DNA from: Catellatospora citrea
GTDB lineage: Bacteria; Actinomycetota; Actinomycetes; Mycobacteriales; Micromonosporaceae
Assembly: GCF_003610235.1 (NCBI RefSeq)
Contig: NZ_RAPR01000001.1
Location: 4,402,001 to 4,466,000 of the forward strand
Direction of reading: 5' to 3'
DNA length: 64,000 nucleotides
Of the stretch, positions 33,766-42,913 are shown one piece after another (the stretch's first letter is position 1; the number at the start of each line of letters is the position of its first letter). Made by a program: the position numbers and the translations under genes. The notes beneath the pieces are model-generated. The model did no database searches and was not told the DNA's origin. It worked only from the letters and a program-made list of their open reading frames with translations.

Positions 33766-34962
33766 ATGACGGCACCGGTGCGTGAGGAATCCGAGCTGGA
33801 CGAGTTGCGTCTGGGCTGTCCCGTGCGCCCGGCGGGCAGGCTGGACGCGGTCGACGGCGCGCTGGTGCGCTGGGTCGCCGCGCCGCGTGACCTCGCTGAG
33901 GCCGCCGCCCTGATGCGCCGCGCCCACGAGCTGGGCCTGACCGTGCTGCCCCGGGGCAACGGGTCGAAGGCGTGCTGGCTCGATCCGCCGCCGGTCGTCG
34001 ATCTGCTGGTCGACCTGTCCGACCTCGCCGAGCTGCGCTACGACGCCACGACCGAGCAGCTCACGGTCGGCGCGGGGGTGGGCGTCGCGGCGGCGCAGGA
34101 CGTGCTCGCCCGGTCGGGCCGCCGGCTGGCGCTAGATCCGCCGTCGGCGCGCGCGACGTTCGGCGGGGTGCTGGCGGCGGCCGAGTTCGGCCCGCTGACC
34201 CACCTCTACGGGCCGCCCGCGGTGCAGGTGGTGGACGCGACCGTGGTGCTGCCCGACGGCACGGTGACCACCGTGGCCGACCGGGCCCGCCTGCTCGGGT
34301 CGAGCATCTTCGACCTGCGCTGGACGCACCCCGGCGGGCTGCACCCGGCCAGCCTGATCGTCGAGGTGACGCTGCGGACCTTCCCGCTCGCGCCGGCCGC
34401 GGCCTGGGTGGTCTGCCCGGTGCTGCAGCCGCTGCAGGTCGCCACGCTGCGCGACGACGTGCTGGCCGCCAACCTGGCCCCGGCCGCGATCGAGCTGGAC
34501 ATGCCCGGAGTGCGCCGCACCCCCCAGGCGGGCGGCCGGCGCGACGCCACCGGGGTGATGGCGGTGCTGCTGGAGGGCTCGTCGGTGGGCCTGGCCGACC
34601 GCGGCCGCCTGCTGGTGCGCCGCCTCGGTGGGCACGCCTACCTGACCACCCAGGCCCCCCTGTGGTGGGGCAAGTACCCATTCCGTCCCGACGAGGTCGC
34701 GGTGCGGCTCTACGCGCCCGAGGGCGACCTGCACTCGGTCTGCTACACCCTGGTCGACGCGATCGGGTCGCCGGTTCCGGTGCGCGGCAGCATCGGCGTC
34801 GGGCAGGCGTGGGCCGCGGTGCCCGGCGAGCTGCCCGCGGGACGGCTGGTGTCGGTGCTGGAGACGTTGCGGGAGGTGCTGCTGGCGCGCAGCGGCTCCG
34901 CTGTGGTGCAGGCCGCCCCACCGCACCTGCGTGAGCTGCTGGCGCCGTACCGCGTGCCATAA
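33766..34962 (+). CDS. FAD-binding (PCMH-type) oxidoreductase, GlcE-like
   Basis: 398 residues from ATG 33766. The N-terminal FAD domain of the vanillyl-alcohol oxidase family is recognisable: [16 protein letters not shown] (the PRGxG loop), [20 protein letters not shown] and TFGGVLAA. A long C-terminal part resembles the FAD-linked oxidase fold. The overall size and motif set are closest to glycolate oxidase subunit GlcE, but no GlcD/GlcF genes are nearby, so the substrate is unknown. It lies 10 bp upstream of hemL and may share its transcript. Confidence 0.82.
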   Translation: MTAPVREESELDELRLGCPVRPAGRLDAVDGALVRWVAAPRDLAEAAALMRRAHELGLTVLPRGNGSKACWLDPPPVVDLLVDLSDLAELRYDATTEQLTVGAGVGVAAAQDVLARSGRRLALDPPSARATFGGVLAAAEFGPLTHLYGPPAVQVVDATVVLPDGTVTTVADRARLLGSSIFDLRWTHPGGLHPASLIVEVTLRTFPLAPAAAWVVCPVLQPLQVATLRDDVLAANLAPAAIELDMPGVRRTPQAGGRRDATGVMAVLLEGSSVGLADRGRLLVRRLGGHAYLTTQAPLWWGKYPFRPDEVAVRLYAPEGDLHSVCYTLVDAIGSPVPVRGSIGVGQAWAAVPGELPAGRLVSVLETLREVLLARSGSAVVQAAPPHLRELLAPYRVP

Positions 34963-34972
34963 TTCGTACGCT

Positions 34973-36295
34973 GTGATCGACTTCAACGAGCCGGTGGGTT
35001 ATCCGGCAGACGCACCCGCCTCCCAGGAGCTTTTCGACCGGGCGGCGGCGATCGTGCCAGGCGGTGTGAACTCGCCCGTTCGGGCGTTCCGCGCCGTCGG
35101 CGGCACCCCGCGCTTCATGGTTCGCGGCGAGGGCCCCTGGCTCTTCGACGCGGACGGCCGCCGCTACGTGGACCTCGTCTGCTCGTGGGGCCCACTGCTG
35201 CTCGGCCACGCCCACCCCGAGGTCGTCGCCGCCATCCAGGCCGCCGCGGGGCGGGGCACCAGTTTCGGCACGCCCACCCCGGGCGAGGTCGAGCTGGCCG
35301 AGGAGCTGGTCTCGCGCACCGCCGCCGAGCAGGTCCGGCTGGTCAACTCGGGCACCGAGGCGACCATGTCGGCGATCCGGCTGGCCCGCGGGTTCACCGG
35401 CCGCTCGAAGATCGTCAAGTTCGCCGGCTGCTACCACGGGCACGTCGACGCGCTGCTGGCCGCGGCCGGTTCGGGCGTCGCGACCCTGGCGCTGCCCGAC
35501 TCGCCCGGGGTGACCGGCGCGGGCGCGTCCGAGACGATCGTGCTCAAGTACAACGACCTGGACGCGGTGGCGCAGGCGTTCGAGACGCACGGCGAGGACA
35601 TCGCCGCGGTCATCACCGAGGCCGCCGCCGGCAACATGGGCGTGGTCGCGCCGCTGCCCGGCTACAACGCGGGCCTCGCCGAGATCGCGCACCGGCACGG
35701 CGCGCTGCTCATCATGGACGAGGTGATGACCGGGTTCCGGGTGTCGCGCGGCGGCTGGCAGGGCCTCGACCCGGTCGACGCCGACCTGTGGACGTTCGGC
35801 AAGGTGATGGGCGGCGGCCTGCCCGCCGCGGCGTTCGGCGGGCGCGCCGACGTGATGTCGAAGCTGGCCCCGGCCGGCCCGGTCTACCAGGCCGGCACCC
35901 TGTCCGGTAACCCGCTGGCCTGCGCCGCCGGTCTGGCCACGCTGCGGCTGGCCGACGACGCGCTGTACGCCAGACTCGACGCCACCGCTGCGACCATCGG
36001 CCAGCTGGCGGCCAAGGCGCTGGCCGGGGCCGGGGTGCCGCATCGGCTGGCCACCGCGGGCAGCATGTTCTCGATCTTCTTCACCGACGCCGAGGTGCGC
36101 GACTACGACGACGCCCGGCGGCAGAACACCGCCGCCTTCAAGGCGTTCTTCCACAGCATGCTGTCGCAGGGCGTCTACCTGCCGCCGAGCGCGTTCGAGT
36201 CGTGGTTCGTCTCGGGCGCCATCGACGACGACGCGCTCGACCACATCGCCGCCGCCCTGCCGGGCGCGGCCAGGGCGGCAGCAGCTGCGTCATGA
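34973..36295 (+). CDS. hemL: Glutamate-1-semialdehyde 2,1-aminomutase
   Basis: 440 residues from GTG 34973. A PLP enzyme that turns glutamate-1-semialdehyde into 5-aminolevulinate, the C5 route to haem. Conserved features: [13 protein letters not shown] near the N-terminus, [21 protein letters not shown] and the PLP lysine in TFGKVMGGG. It heads the cytochrome c maturation cluster, in the same order as in mycobacteria (hemL - phosphatase - thioredoxin-like - ccdA - resB - ccsA), linking haem supply to haem attachment. Confidence 0.97.
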   Translation: MIDFNEPVGYPADAPASQELFDRAAAIVPGGVNSPVRAFRAVGGTPRFMVRGEGPWLFDADGRRYVDLVCSWGPLLLGHAHPEVVAAIQAAAGRGTSFGTPTPGEVELAEELVSRTAAEQVRLVNSGTEATMSAIRLARGFTGRSKIVKFAGCYHGHVDALLAAAGSGVATLALPDSPGVTGAGASETIVLKYNDLDAVAQAFETHGEDIAAVITEAAAGNMGVVAPLPGYNAGLAEIAHRHGALLIMDEVMTGFRVSRGGWQGLDPVDADLWTFGKVMGGGLPAAAFGGRADVMSKLAPAGPVYQAGTLSGNPLACAAGLATLRLADDALYARLDATAATIGQLAAKALAGAGVPHRLATAGSMFSIFFTDAEVRDYDDARRQNTAAFKAFFHSMLSQGVYLPPSAFESWFVSGAIDDDALDHIAAALPGAARAAAAAS

Positions 36296-36330
36296 CCGAG
36301 CGCAGCGAGAGCACCATGGCGCCGTCGGCT

Positions 36331-36369
36331 CCGCATCGTCGATCGCGCGGAGTGTGATCGACGATGCGG
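36331..36369 (+). promoter_or_regulatory. Inverted repeat covering the start codon of the phosphatase gene
   Basis: A perfect 14-bp dyad CCGCATCGTCGATC (36331-36344) with GATCGACGATGCGG (36356-36369) and an 11-nt loop. The ATG at 36364 lies inside the right arm, and the only Shine-Dalgarno-like GGAG (36349-36352) is in the loop. In mRNA the stem would hide the start codon, suggesting reduced or regulated translation after hemL. Confidence 0.6.
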
Positions 36370-36993
36370 ACGATCGTTCACCTGCTGCGGCACGGTGAGG
36401 TGCAGAACCCCGCCAAGATTCTGTACGGGCGGCTGCCGGGCTTCCAGCTCAGCGGCCTGGGCCAGCAGATGGCGAAGGCGGCCGCCACGGCGCTGGCCGA
36501 CCGCGACATCACCTACCTGGTGTCCAGCCCGCTGGAGCGGGCCCAGCAGACCGCGCTGCCCTTCGCCGAGCAGCTCGGGCTCGACGTGCACCTCGACCCG
36601 AACCTGATCGAGAGCGGCAACTACTTCGAGGGCATGCGGGTCGGCGCCGGCGACGGCGCGCTGCGTGATCCGCGCCACTGGTGGGTGCTGCGCAACCCGC
36701 TGAAGCCCAGCTGGGGCGAGCCGTACCAGCTGATCGCGGCCCGCATGATCCTGGCCATGGACGCCGCCCGGGAGCACGCCCGCGGGCACGAGGCCGTGTG
36801 CGTGTCGCACCAGCTTCCGATCTGGACGCTGCGCATGGCGATGGAGGGCAGGCGGCTGTGGCACGACCCGCGCCGCCGGGAGTGCGGGCTGGCCAGCCTC
36901 ACCTCGTTCGTCTTCGAAGGTGATCAGTTGGCGCAGATCACATACTCCGAGCCGGCAGCCCACCTGGGGACCGGAGCCGGGCGCGGGGCATGA
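36364..36993 (+). CDS. Histidine phosphatase family protein (phosphoglycerate mutase-like)
   Basis: 209 residues. The catalytic RHG motif is present near the N-terminus (HLLRHGEVQN), a second region LVSSPLERAQQTALPFAE, and the C-terminal His motif (VCVSHQLPIWTLR). These enzymes form a phospho-His intermediate on small phosphorylated substrates. The gene sits between hemL and the thioredoxin-like gene in the same place as the GpmB-like gene of the mycobacterial cluster, which suggests a shared but undefined role. The next gene starts within its TGA. Confidence 0.92.
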   Translation: MRTIVHLLRHGEVQNPAKILYGRLPGFQLSGLGQQMAKAAATALADRDITYLVSSPLERAQQTALPFAEQLGLDVHLDPNLIESGNYFEGMRVGAGDGALRDPRHWWVLRNPLKPSWGEPYQLIAARMILAMDAAREHARGHEAVCVSHQLPIWTLRMAMEGRRLWHDPRRRECGLASLTSFVFEGDQLAQITYSEPAAHLGTGAGRGA

Positions 36994-37568
36994 TGGGGCG
37001 CGTGACATCACGCCCCCGCACCCGCCGTGCCGTGCTGGCGCTCGCCGTGGCCGGGCTGGCCACGACCGCGCTGGCGGCCTGCGGCGACGACGAGAGGCCG
37101 CCCGCCGTCGGTGACGTGCTGCGCTTCCCGCCGACCGAGCGCAAGGCAGCCCCCGCGGTCACCGGCGAGCTGCTCGACGGCGGCGCCTACGACATGGCGG
37201 ACAAGCGCGGCAGCGTGGTCGTCGTGAACTTCTGGGCGAGCTGGTGCGCGCCCTGCCGGCTGGAGGCCGCCGACCTGGAGCAGGTCGCCAAGGACACCGC
37301 CGCGGCGGGCGTGGCCTTCCTCGGCATCAACAACCGCGACGACCGGGACAAGGCCAAGGCGTTCGTGGCCGCCCGCAACTCGTACCCGAGCATCTTCGAC
37401 CCGGGCGGTCGGCTGTCGCTGCGCTTCGTCGACGTGCCCCCGGTGTCCACCCCGTCCACGCTGATCATCGACCGGCAGGGCCGGGTCGCCGCCGTGCTGC
37501 GCAAGGCGACCAACGCCGCCGAGCTGGGCCCGATCGTGCGTGAGATCGCCGCCGAGCAGGCCGGCTGA
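36990..37568 (+). CDS. resA: TlpA/ResA-like membrane-anchored thioredoxin
   Basis: 192 residues. A basic N-terminus and hydrophobic signal ending in a lipobox-like LAAC lead to a thioredoxin fold with active site FWASWCAPCRLEA and the cis-Pro motif VSTPSTLIIDRQG. Extracytoplasmic ResA-type proteins reduce the cysteines of apocytochrome c so that haem can be attached. It is translationally coupled on both sides (ATGATG overlap upstream, TGATG downstream with ccdA, its electron donor). Confidence 0.9.
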   Translation: MMGRVTSRPRTRRAVLALAVAGLATTALAACGDDERPPAVGDVLRFPPTERKAAPAVTGELLDGGAYDMADKRGSVVVVNFWASWCAPCRLEAADLEQVAKDTAAAGVAFLGINNRDDRDKAKAFVAARNSYPSIFDPGGRLSLRFVDVPPVSTPSTLIIDRQGRVAAVLRKATNAAELGPIVREIAAEQAG

Positions 37569-38347
37569 TGGGTGCGGACTTCGCCGCCGTGGTCAACGGC
37601 GGGCCGCTGCTGCTGGCGGTCGCCGTCGCGGCGCTCGCCGGGCTGGCCAGCTTCCTCTCGCCGTGCGTGCTGCCGCTGGTGCCGGGCTACCTGTCGTACG
37701 TGACCGGCCTGGTCGGCGCGGACCTCGACGCCACCCTCGGCGACGACCGCACCGGCCTGGGCCGGGCCCGCCGCGGCCGGGTGACGGCCGGGGTGCTGCT
37801 GTTCATCGCCGGGTTCGCCGCCGTCTTCCTCACCACCACGATCGTCGCGGCCCAGATCGGCCGCCTGCTGCTGACCTACGAGCGGGCGCTGCAGGTCGGC
37901 ATCGGCGTGCTGATCGTGCTGTTCGGCCTGGCCTTCCTCGGCATCATCCCGGGCCTGGACAACGAGAAGCGCATCCAGCGGCTGCCCCAGGCCGGGCTGT
38001 GGGGTGCGCCGGTCTTCGGCGCGGTGTTCGCGCTGAGCTGGGTGCCGTGCCTGTCCCCGACGCTCGCCGCAGTCGGCGCGCTGGCCAGCGCGTACGGCGA
38101 CACCGGCCGCGCCGTGGTGCTCGGTCTGGCCTACTGCCTGGGCATCGGCATCCCGTTCCTGGTGCTCGGGCTGGGCATGCGCAAGCTCACCGGCGTGGTC
38201 GGCTTCATCCGCCGCAACTCGCGCTGGGTCACCCGCTTCGGCGGCGCGCTGCTGATCCTCGTCGGCCTCGCCCTGATCACCGGTGCGTGGGGCGACTTCG
38301 TGATCTGGCTACGGGGCACCTTCGGCGCCGGGGAGATCTCCATATGA
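37568..38347 (+). CDS. ccdA: Cytochrome c biogenesis protein CcdA
   Basis: 259 residues, six membrane helices. The two redox cysteines are visible: SFLSPCVLPLVPGYLSY in helix 1 and SWVPCLSPTLAAVGALAS in helix 4. CcdA passes electrons from cytoplasmic thioredoxin across the membrane to ResA. The start overlaps the previous stop (TGATG) and its stop overlaps the resB start (ATGA). Confidence 0.96.
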   Translation: MGADFAAVVNGGPLLLAVAVAALAGLASFLSPCVLPLVPGYLSYVTGLVGADLDATLGDDRTGLGRARRGRVTAGVLLFIAGFAAVFLTTTIVAAQIGRLLLTYERALQVGIGVLIVLFGLAFLGIIPGLDNEKRIQRLPQAGLWGAPVFGAVFALSWVPCLSPTLAAVGALASAYGDTGRAVVLGLAYCLGIGIPFLVLGLGMRKLTGVVGFIRRNSRWVTRFGGALLILVGLALITGAWGDFVIWLRGTFGAGEISI

Positions 38348-39897
38348 GCGCCCCGGCCGAGGTCCACGAGGCGGTGCCCGCGGCGGAGCCGCCGCGTCGG
38401 CGTACCCCCGGATTGCTCGCGGCCGTGTGGGCCGCGGCGCGCAACGGGTGGCGGCAGCTCACCAGCATGCGCACCGCGCTGATGCTGCTGTTCCTGCTGG
38501 CCGTCGCGGCGATCCCCGGGTCGGTCCTGCCGCAGCGCTCGGTCAAGGTCGAGGACGTGCAACGGTTCTACGCCGCCAACCCGCGACTGGCCCCGGTGCT
38601 GGACCGGCTGTGGGGCTTCGAGGTGTACGCCTCGCCCTGGTTCGCCGCGATCTACCTGCTGCTGTTCACCTCGCTGATCGGCTGCATCACCCCGCGCCTG
38701 CGCGACCACGTGAAGGCGCTGCGCACCGCCCCGCCGGACGCGCCCAAGCGGCTCGCGCGGCTGCCGCAGTCGGCCGTGCTGGACACCGTGGTGGACGAGG
38801 CGGCCGCGAAGGCCGCGCTGCGCGGCTGGCGCACCGTGCGCCGCGAGCACGCCGACGGCACGATCACCCTGGCCGCCGAGAAGGGCTACCTCAAGGAGGC
38901 CGGCAACCTGCTGTTCCACAGCTCGCTGCTGGTCATCCTGATCGGCGTCGGGCTCGGCTCGCTGTGGGGCTGGCACGCCGGGCGGCTCATCGTCGCCGGT
39001 CCGGAGCAGGTCTTCTGCAACACCGTGCAGCAGTACGACGACTTCGGGCTCGGCCCGCGGGTCGGCGCGGGCGACCTGCCCGACTTCTGCCTGGAGCTGA
39101 CCGACTTCCGCGCCGAGTACCGCCCGGACGGCATGCCGGTGTCGTTCGCGGCCGACGTGACCGCCACCGACTCGGCGCACGGTGATTTGGGCCGGCACAC
39201 GTTCATGGTCAACCACCCGCTGCGGCTCGACGGCGCCAACGTGTACCTGCTCGGCCACGGGTACGCCCCGGTGCTGCGCTACACCGACGCGGCCGGGGTC
39301 ACCCAGGAGACCGTCGCGCCGTTCCCGTACACCGACCCGACGCTGACCAGCCAGGGCGTGGCCGCGTTCCCGGACGCCAACGGCAGCGACAAGACGAAGC
39401 AGATGGCGTTCTCCGGCACCTACCTGCCGACCAAGGACGGCCCGCCGTACCTGGTCTCCGACCACCCCGAGGAGCGCAACCCGGCGCTGATGCTCACCGC
39501 CTACCGCGGGGACCTGGGGCTGGACGCGGGCATCCCGAGCTCGGTCTACGACCTCGACCAGCGACAGCTCGACGCCGGCCGGCTGAAGAAGTACGGCGAG
39601 CCCAAGCTGATGCGGGTCGGCGAGACCTGGACGCTGGAGGACGGCAGCAAGGTCGAGTTCGTCGGCACCCGGCAGTGGATCACGGTGTCCATCCGGCACG
39701 ACCCGGGCGAGCCGATCGTGCTCACCGGCGCGGTGCTGCTGCTGGTCGGCCTGCCGCTGTCGCTGTACGGCAAGCGCCGCCGGGTCTGGCTGCGGCTGCG
39801 CTCCGACGGCAGCGCCGAGGCGGGCGGCCTGCCCCGCACCGAGTACCCCGGTTTCGAAGACGAGTTCCGTTCCCTGGTCGAGAGGTGGCAACGGTAG
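38344..39897 (+). CDS. resB: Cytochrome c synthase subunit ResB (CcsB)
   Basis: 517 residues. Helices near the N-terminus (MRTALMLLFLLAVAAIPGSVLPQ, about 44-66; FAAIYLLLFTSLIGC) and at about 190, a large extracytoplasmic domain, and a last helix near residue 475 followed by a basic and acidic cytoplasmic tail (RRRVWLRLRSDG). With CcsA it forms the System II haem lyase, which moves haem outward and joins it to CxxCH. It is co-translated with ccdA and with ccsA. Confidence 0.93.
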   Translation: MSAPAEVHEAVPAAEPPRRRTPGLLAAVWAAARNGWRQLTSMRTALMLLFLLAVAAIPGSVLPQRSVKVEDVQRFYAANPRLAPVLDRLWGFEVYASPWFAAIYLLLFTSLIGCITPRLRDHVKALRTAPPDAPKRLARLPQSAVLDTVVDEAAAKAALRGWRTVRREHADGTITLAAEKGYLKEAGNLLFHSSLLVILIGVGLGSLWGWHAGRLIVAGPEQVFCNTVQQYDDFGLGPRVGAGDLPDFCLELTDFRAEYRPDGMPVSFAADVTATDSAHGDLGRHTFMVNHPLRLDGANVYLLGHGYAPVLRYTDAAGVTQETVAPFPYTDPTLTSQGVAAFPDANGSDKTKQMAFSGTYLPTKDGPPYLVSDHPEERNPALMLTAYRGDLGLDAGIPSSVYDLDQRQLDAGRLKKYGEPKLMRVGETWTLEDGSKVEFVGTRQWITVSIRHDPGEPIVLTGAVLLLVGLPLSLYGKRRRVWLRLRSDGSAEAGGLPRTEYPGFEDEFRSLVERWQR

Positions 39898-40904
39898 TGG
39901 CAGAACTGTCCGACGGCCTTCTGGTCGTCACCCTGCTTTCGTACCTGGCCGCGATGCTGCTACACGCGGGCGAGTACGCGTTCGGCACCCGCGGGCGCAT
40001 CGCGAACGCGGCCGCCGCGCCCGCTGCCGTGCCGGCCCGGGAGCTGATCGGGGCCGGTGCCCCGGTCGTCACCGAGGCGCCGCACGCCTATGCGGCCCCG
40101 AGCGTCACCGAGCCGGGCTCGGCCGCCGCCGGCGGCGGCACGCGGTCGCGGGCCGGGTGGCTCGGACCGGCCGCGGTCGGCGCGACGATCCTCGGCGCGG
40201 TCGCGCACGTGATCACCGTGGTGACCCGCGGTATCGCCGCCGAGCGGCTGCCGTTCGGCAACATGTACGAGTTCGTGCTGTCGATCACGGCGCTCGGCAG
40301 CGTCATCTGGCTGGGCACGCTGTTCTTCCAGCGGCAGGTGCGCCACCTCGGCCTGTTCGTGATGCTGTTCGAGGTGCTGCTCGTCGGCGTGGCCGGCATG
40401 ATCCTCTACACGCCGGTCGGGCCGCTGGTCCCGGCGCTGGACTCGTACTGGTTCGGCGTCCACATCGGTGCGGTCATCACCTCGTCGAGCCTGTTCATGG
40501 TCGCGGGTGCAGCGTCGATCATGTACCTGGTGCGGACCGGTTACGACGACGGCAAGCGCGGCTTCCTGTACGCCTTCGGCGGCCGCCTGGCCAACGCCGA
40601 GGCCGTCGAGCGGCTCTCCTTCCGGCTGCACGCTTTCGCGTTCCCGATCTGGACCTTCGGCGTCACCGCGGGCGCGATCTGGGCCGAGGTCGCCTGGGGC
40701 CGGTACTGGGGCTGGGACCCGAAGGAGGTCTGGGCGTTCATCTCCTGGGTCGTCTACGCGGGTTACCTGCACGCGCGGGCCACGCCGAGCATCAAGCGCT
40801 CCACGGCCGCCTGGATCGCCGTGATCGGCTTCCTGACGATGATGATGAACCTGTTCGGCGTCAACATCTTCTTCACCGGCCTCCACTCCTACGGCGGCGT
40901 CTGA
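39897..40904 (+). CDS. ccsA: Cytochrome c synthase subunit CcsA (ResC), haem-handling protein
   Basis: 335 residues from GTG 39897, which overlaps the resB stop. About eight helices. The WWD-like haem-binding motif is present as GRYWGWDPKEVWAFISW, with conserved His residues in DSYWFGVHIGAV and near RLHAFAFP. CcsA presents haem to apocytochrome on the outer face. An alanine/proline-rich loop of about 70 residues after the first helix is longer than in many homologues. Confidence 0.95.
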   Translation: MAELSDGLLVVTLLSYLAAMLLHAGEYAFGTRGRIANAAAAPAAVPARELIGAGAPVVTEAPHAYAAPSVTEPGSAAAGGGTRSRAGWLGPAAVGATILGAVAHVITVVTRGIAAERLPFGNMYEFVLSITALGSVIWLGTLFFQRQVRHLGLFVMLFEVLLVGVAGMILYTPVGPLVPALDSYWFGVHIGAVITSSSLFMVAGAASIMYLVRTGYDDGKRGFLYAFGGRLANAEAVERLSFRLHAFAFPIWTFGVTAGAIWAEVAWGRYWGWDPKEVWAFISWVVYAGYLHARATPSIKRSTAAWIAVIGFLTMMMNLFGVNIFFTGLHSYGGV

Positions 40905-40917
40905 CGACGGACAAAGG

Positions 40918-40959
40918 AAGGGCACCTTCTTAACGCTCCGCGTTAAAGAAGGTGCCCTT
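40918..40959. repeat. Dispersed palindrome, copy 2
   Basis: Stem AAGGGCACCTTCTTAACGC (40918-40936) with its complement at 40940-40959, one bulged A, 3-nt loop. It lies 14 bp after ccsA and may terminate the cytochrome operon. The same oriented core occurs inverted at 41912-41953. Confidence 0.85.
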
Positions 40960-41070
40960 CTTCACGCGGCAAGCCCTTGACCAGGTGAGTTGGAGGGCCT
41001 CGGCCCGCGAACACTCGACGGACCACCCCACCGGTCACCTTTCCGCCGGTGTCCTGGCGATGGGTCGGCT

Positions 41071-41130
41071 GCAGTTTCGGGGAAAGTGCGGCAATGCGCC
41101 GGTCGGTTCCCGCACTTTCCCCGAAACTGC
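41071..41130. repeat. 21-bp perfect inverted repeat upstream of GNAT gene
   Basis: GCAGTTTCGGGGAAAGTGCGG (41071-41091, 21 bp stem, 19-nt loop) pairs perfectly with 41110-41130. It lies 38 bp before the GNAT start, where a terminator would not be expected unless the gene has a very short promoter. Confidence 0.8.
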
Positions 41131-41167
41131 GGGACGCCGTCCGGCCGTTCTGGGCTAGCGTTCGGCG

Positions 41168-41770
41168 ATGCGGATTGCCATCTTTCCGGAGCGGGAGACC
41201 CCTGCCGGACTGCGGGCCCAAGTGCTGGAGCTGCAGGCGCAGGCCTGGCCGCCGCCCGACGTCGATGACGCAGGCGCGGCCGGCGCGGTCGACGGAGACG
41301 AGGAGGGCGACTGGCACGATCCGGCGCTCGAACCGACGGCGATGCTGCTGCTCGACGACGGCGACACGGTGCTCGCCAGCCTCGACGTGCTGTCCAAGGC
41401 GATCACGCATGGAGGCCGCGTCTATCGCGCCCGGGGCCTCAGCCGGGTGGTCACCGACACGGCGTATCGCGGCCGAGGACACGGCCGCCGCCTGGTGGCC
41501 CACGCCCGTGAGGAGATCCGCAGCAGTGGCGCGGACCTGGGCTTGTTCACCTGTGATCGGGACTTGCAGGGTTTCTACGAAAGCGCCGGCTGGCAGTTGG
41601 TGCCCGGCGCGGTGCTGGTCGGCGGCACCCCTGACGACCCGTTCCCCAGCGACCGGTTCGACAAGGTCACCATGGCGGGCTTCTTCTCCCCGGTCGCCCG
41701 GCGTCACGCAGGCTCCTTCACCGGTGCCCGCATCGCGCTCCATTCGGGCCTGATCGATCGTCTCTGGTGA
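41168..41770 (+). CDS. GNAT family N-acetyltransferase
   Basis: 200 residues. The acetyl-CoA motif A is clear at about residues 95-115 (VVTDTAYRGRGHGRRLVAHA) and the partner strand precedes it (GGRVYRARGLSR). A C-terminal segment YESAGWQLVPGAVLVGG follows the usual GNAT FYESxGW pattern. The substrate is unknown. The gene is isolated between two inverted copies of the dispersed palindrome and preceded by a long hairpin. Confidence 0.88.
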   Translation: MRIAIFPERETPAGLRAQVLELQAQAWPPPDVDDAGAAGAVDGDEEGDWHDPALEPTAMLLLDDGDTVLASLDVLSKAITHGGRVYRARGLSRVVTDTAYRGRGHGRRLVAHAREEIRSSGADLGLFTCDRDLQGFYESAGWQLVPGAVLVGGTPDDPFPSDRFDKVTMAGFFSPVARRHAGSFTGARIALHSGLIDRLW

Positions 41771-41911
41771 CCGGGCAGGCGTGAACGGCGACGCCCGAAA
41801 CGCCGAGGTGCACGCCCGCGATGTCCGCAGGCCGGTCGCCCTGCGCCCTCGTCCCGCGTGGCGCACACGCCGATCCCGCGAACGCGCTGCTCAAGAACTT
41901 GCGCTGTTAAC

Positions 41912-41953
41912 AAGGGCACCTTCTACAACGCGGAGCGTTAAGAAGGTGCCCTT
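41912..41953. repeat. Dispersed palindrome, copy 3 (inverted relative to copy 2)
   Basis: Stem AAGGGCACCTTCT (41912-41924) with AGAAGGTGCCCTT (41941-41953), plus an inner AACGC/GCGTT pair. Read on the minus strand it matches copy 2 over its left arm, loop and the start of its right arm, including the flanking AAAGG. Confidence 0.85.
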
Positions 41954-41965
41954 CCTTTGGCCCGG

Positions 41966-42811
41966 TCAGCAGGTGGTGGTGGTCCAGGAGGTGTACGGGC
42001 GGAGCCAGGTGAGGCAGTAGGTGGCGAAGTCGGCGCCGGGGGCGGTGGGGACTTCGGCGTTCCAGGGGCGGAGCGAGCCGTCGGGCGCGGATTTGAGCTG
42101 GACGTTGTCGATCGCGAGCCGGGGGATGGTGACCGTGCCGGGGTCGGCGGGGTCGGCGTGGACCTCGACGTACTGCTCGATCTCGGCCTGGCCGGTCAGC
42201 GGCAGCGGGCGGCTGGTGAGCAGGTTCCACCGGTCGCCCCACCACAGCCAGGCCTGCCAGGACGGCCGGTCGCCGGTGGCCTCGGTCTGCAGGTGCAGCC
42301 ACAGGCGGTCGCCGGGGGCCACCGCGTACTGGTCGTAGAAGGCCCAGGCGCGGGTGGCCGTGTCGTAGGTGTAGACGCGCTGGCGGGCGTTGCCGGACCA
42401 GCCGGTCTCGGTCCAGCCGACTTCGAGCCAGGCCTGCTCGGCGCCCTGGCCGGCCTTGGCCATGAACCGGGCGGCGACGAAGTCGTACGTGCCCTGCCGC
42501 ACCCCGGTGTCGCCGACCTCGATCCGGCCGAGCACGCCGGACCAGCGGCCCCGCGTCGTCGCGCCCAGGTGGTGGTAACCGGGGCTGGGCACGGCGTGCG
42601 CGACCGGCTGCACGACGGTGGCGTGCGAGCGGCACGCGTTCGGCGCGGTCAGGCTGGGCGGCCCGGTGGGCGCGGTGGTGGAGGCGGGACGGCCGGCGGG
42701 GCACGCGGGCATGGCACCGGATGCCGTCCCGGGGGCGCACCCGGCGGCCAGCGCCAGCAGCGCCGCCGCGAGCAGCGTCCTCCTCAGGACGTCGGTGGGG
42801 CGGGGGTTCAC
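41966..42811 (-). CDS. Secreted lipoprotein of unknown function
   Basis: 281 residues from GTG 42811. Signal peptide with lipobox ALAAGC, a Pro/Thr/Ser-rich spacer, then a domain of about 200 residues rich in Trp and Tyr with a regular strand pattern (TYDFVAARFMAKAG, WQAWLWWGDRWNLL, TIPRLAIDNVQLK). It looks like a beta-sandwich or lectin-like surface domain; no catalytic motif is visible. It is divergent from the menaquinone gene at 42914. I recognise no family. Confidence 0.75.
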   Translation of the reverse strand: MNPRPTDVLRRTLLAAALLALAAGCAPGTASGAMPACPAGRPASTTAPTGPPSLTAPNACRSHATVVQPVAHAVPSPGYHHLGATTRGRWSGVLGRIEVGDTGVRQGTYDFVAARFMAKAGQGAEQAWLEVGWTETGWSGNARQRVYTYDTATRAWAFYDQYAVAPGDRLWLHLQTEATGDRPSWQAWLWWGDRWNLLTSRPLPLTGQAEIEQYVEVHADPADPGTVTIPRLAIDNVQLKSAPDGSLRPWNAEVPTAPGADFATYCLTWLRPYTSWTTTTC

Positions 42812-42913
42812 ATCCGGGTCAACCGGTCGAGCCGGACGCGGGTGACGATGGCGTACGCCGCAGCGCGTCGCCCCTCCCCGGCGGAGTGACGGGGCAGATG
42901 CGAGGATGCCAGC

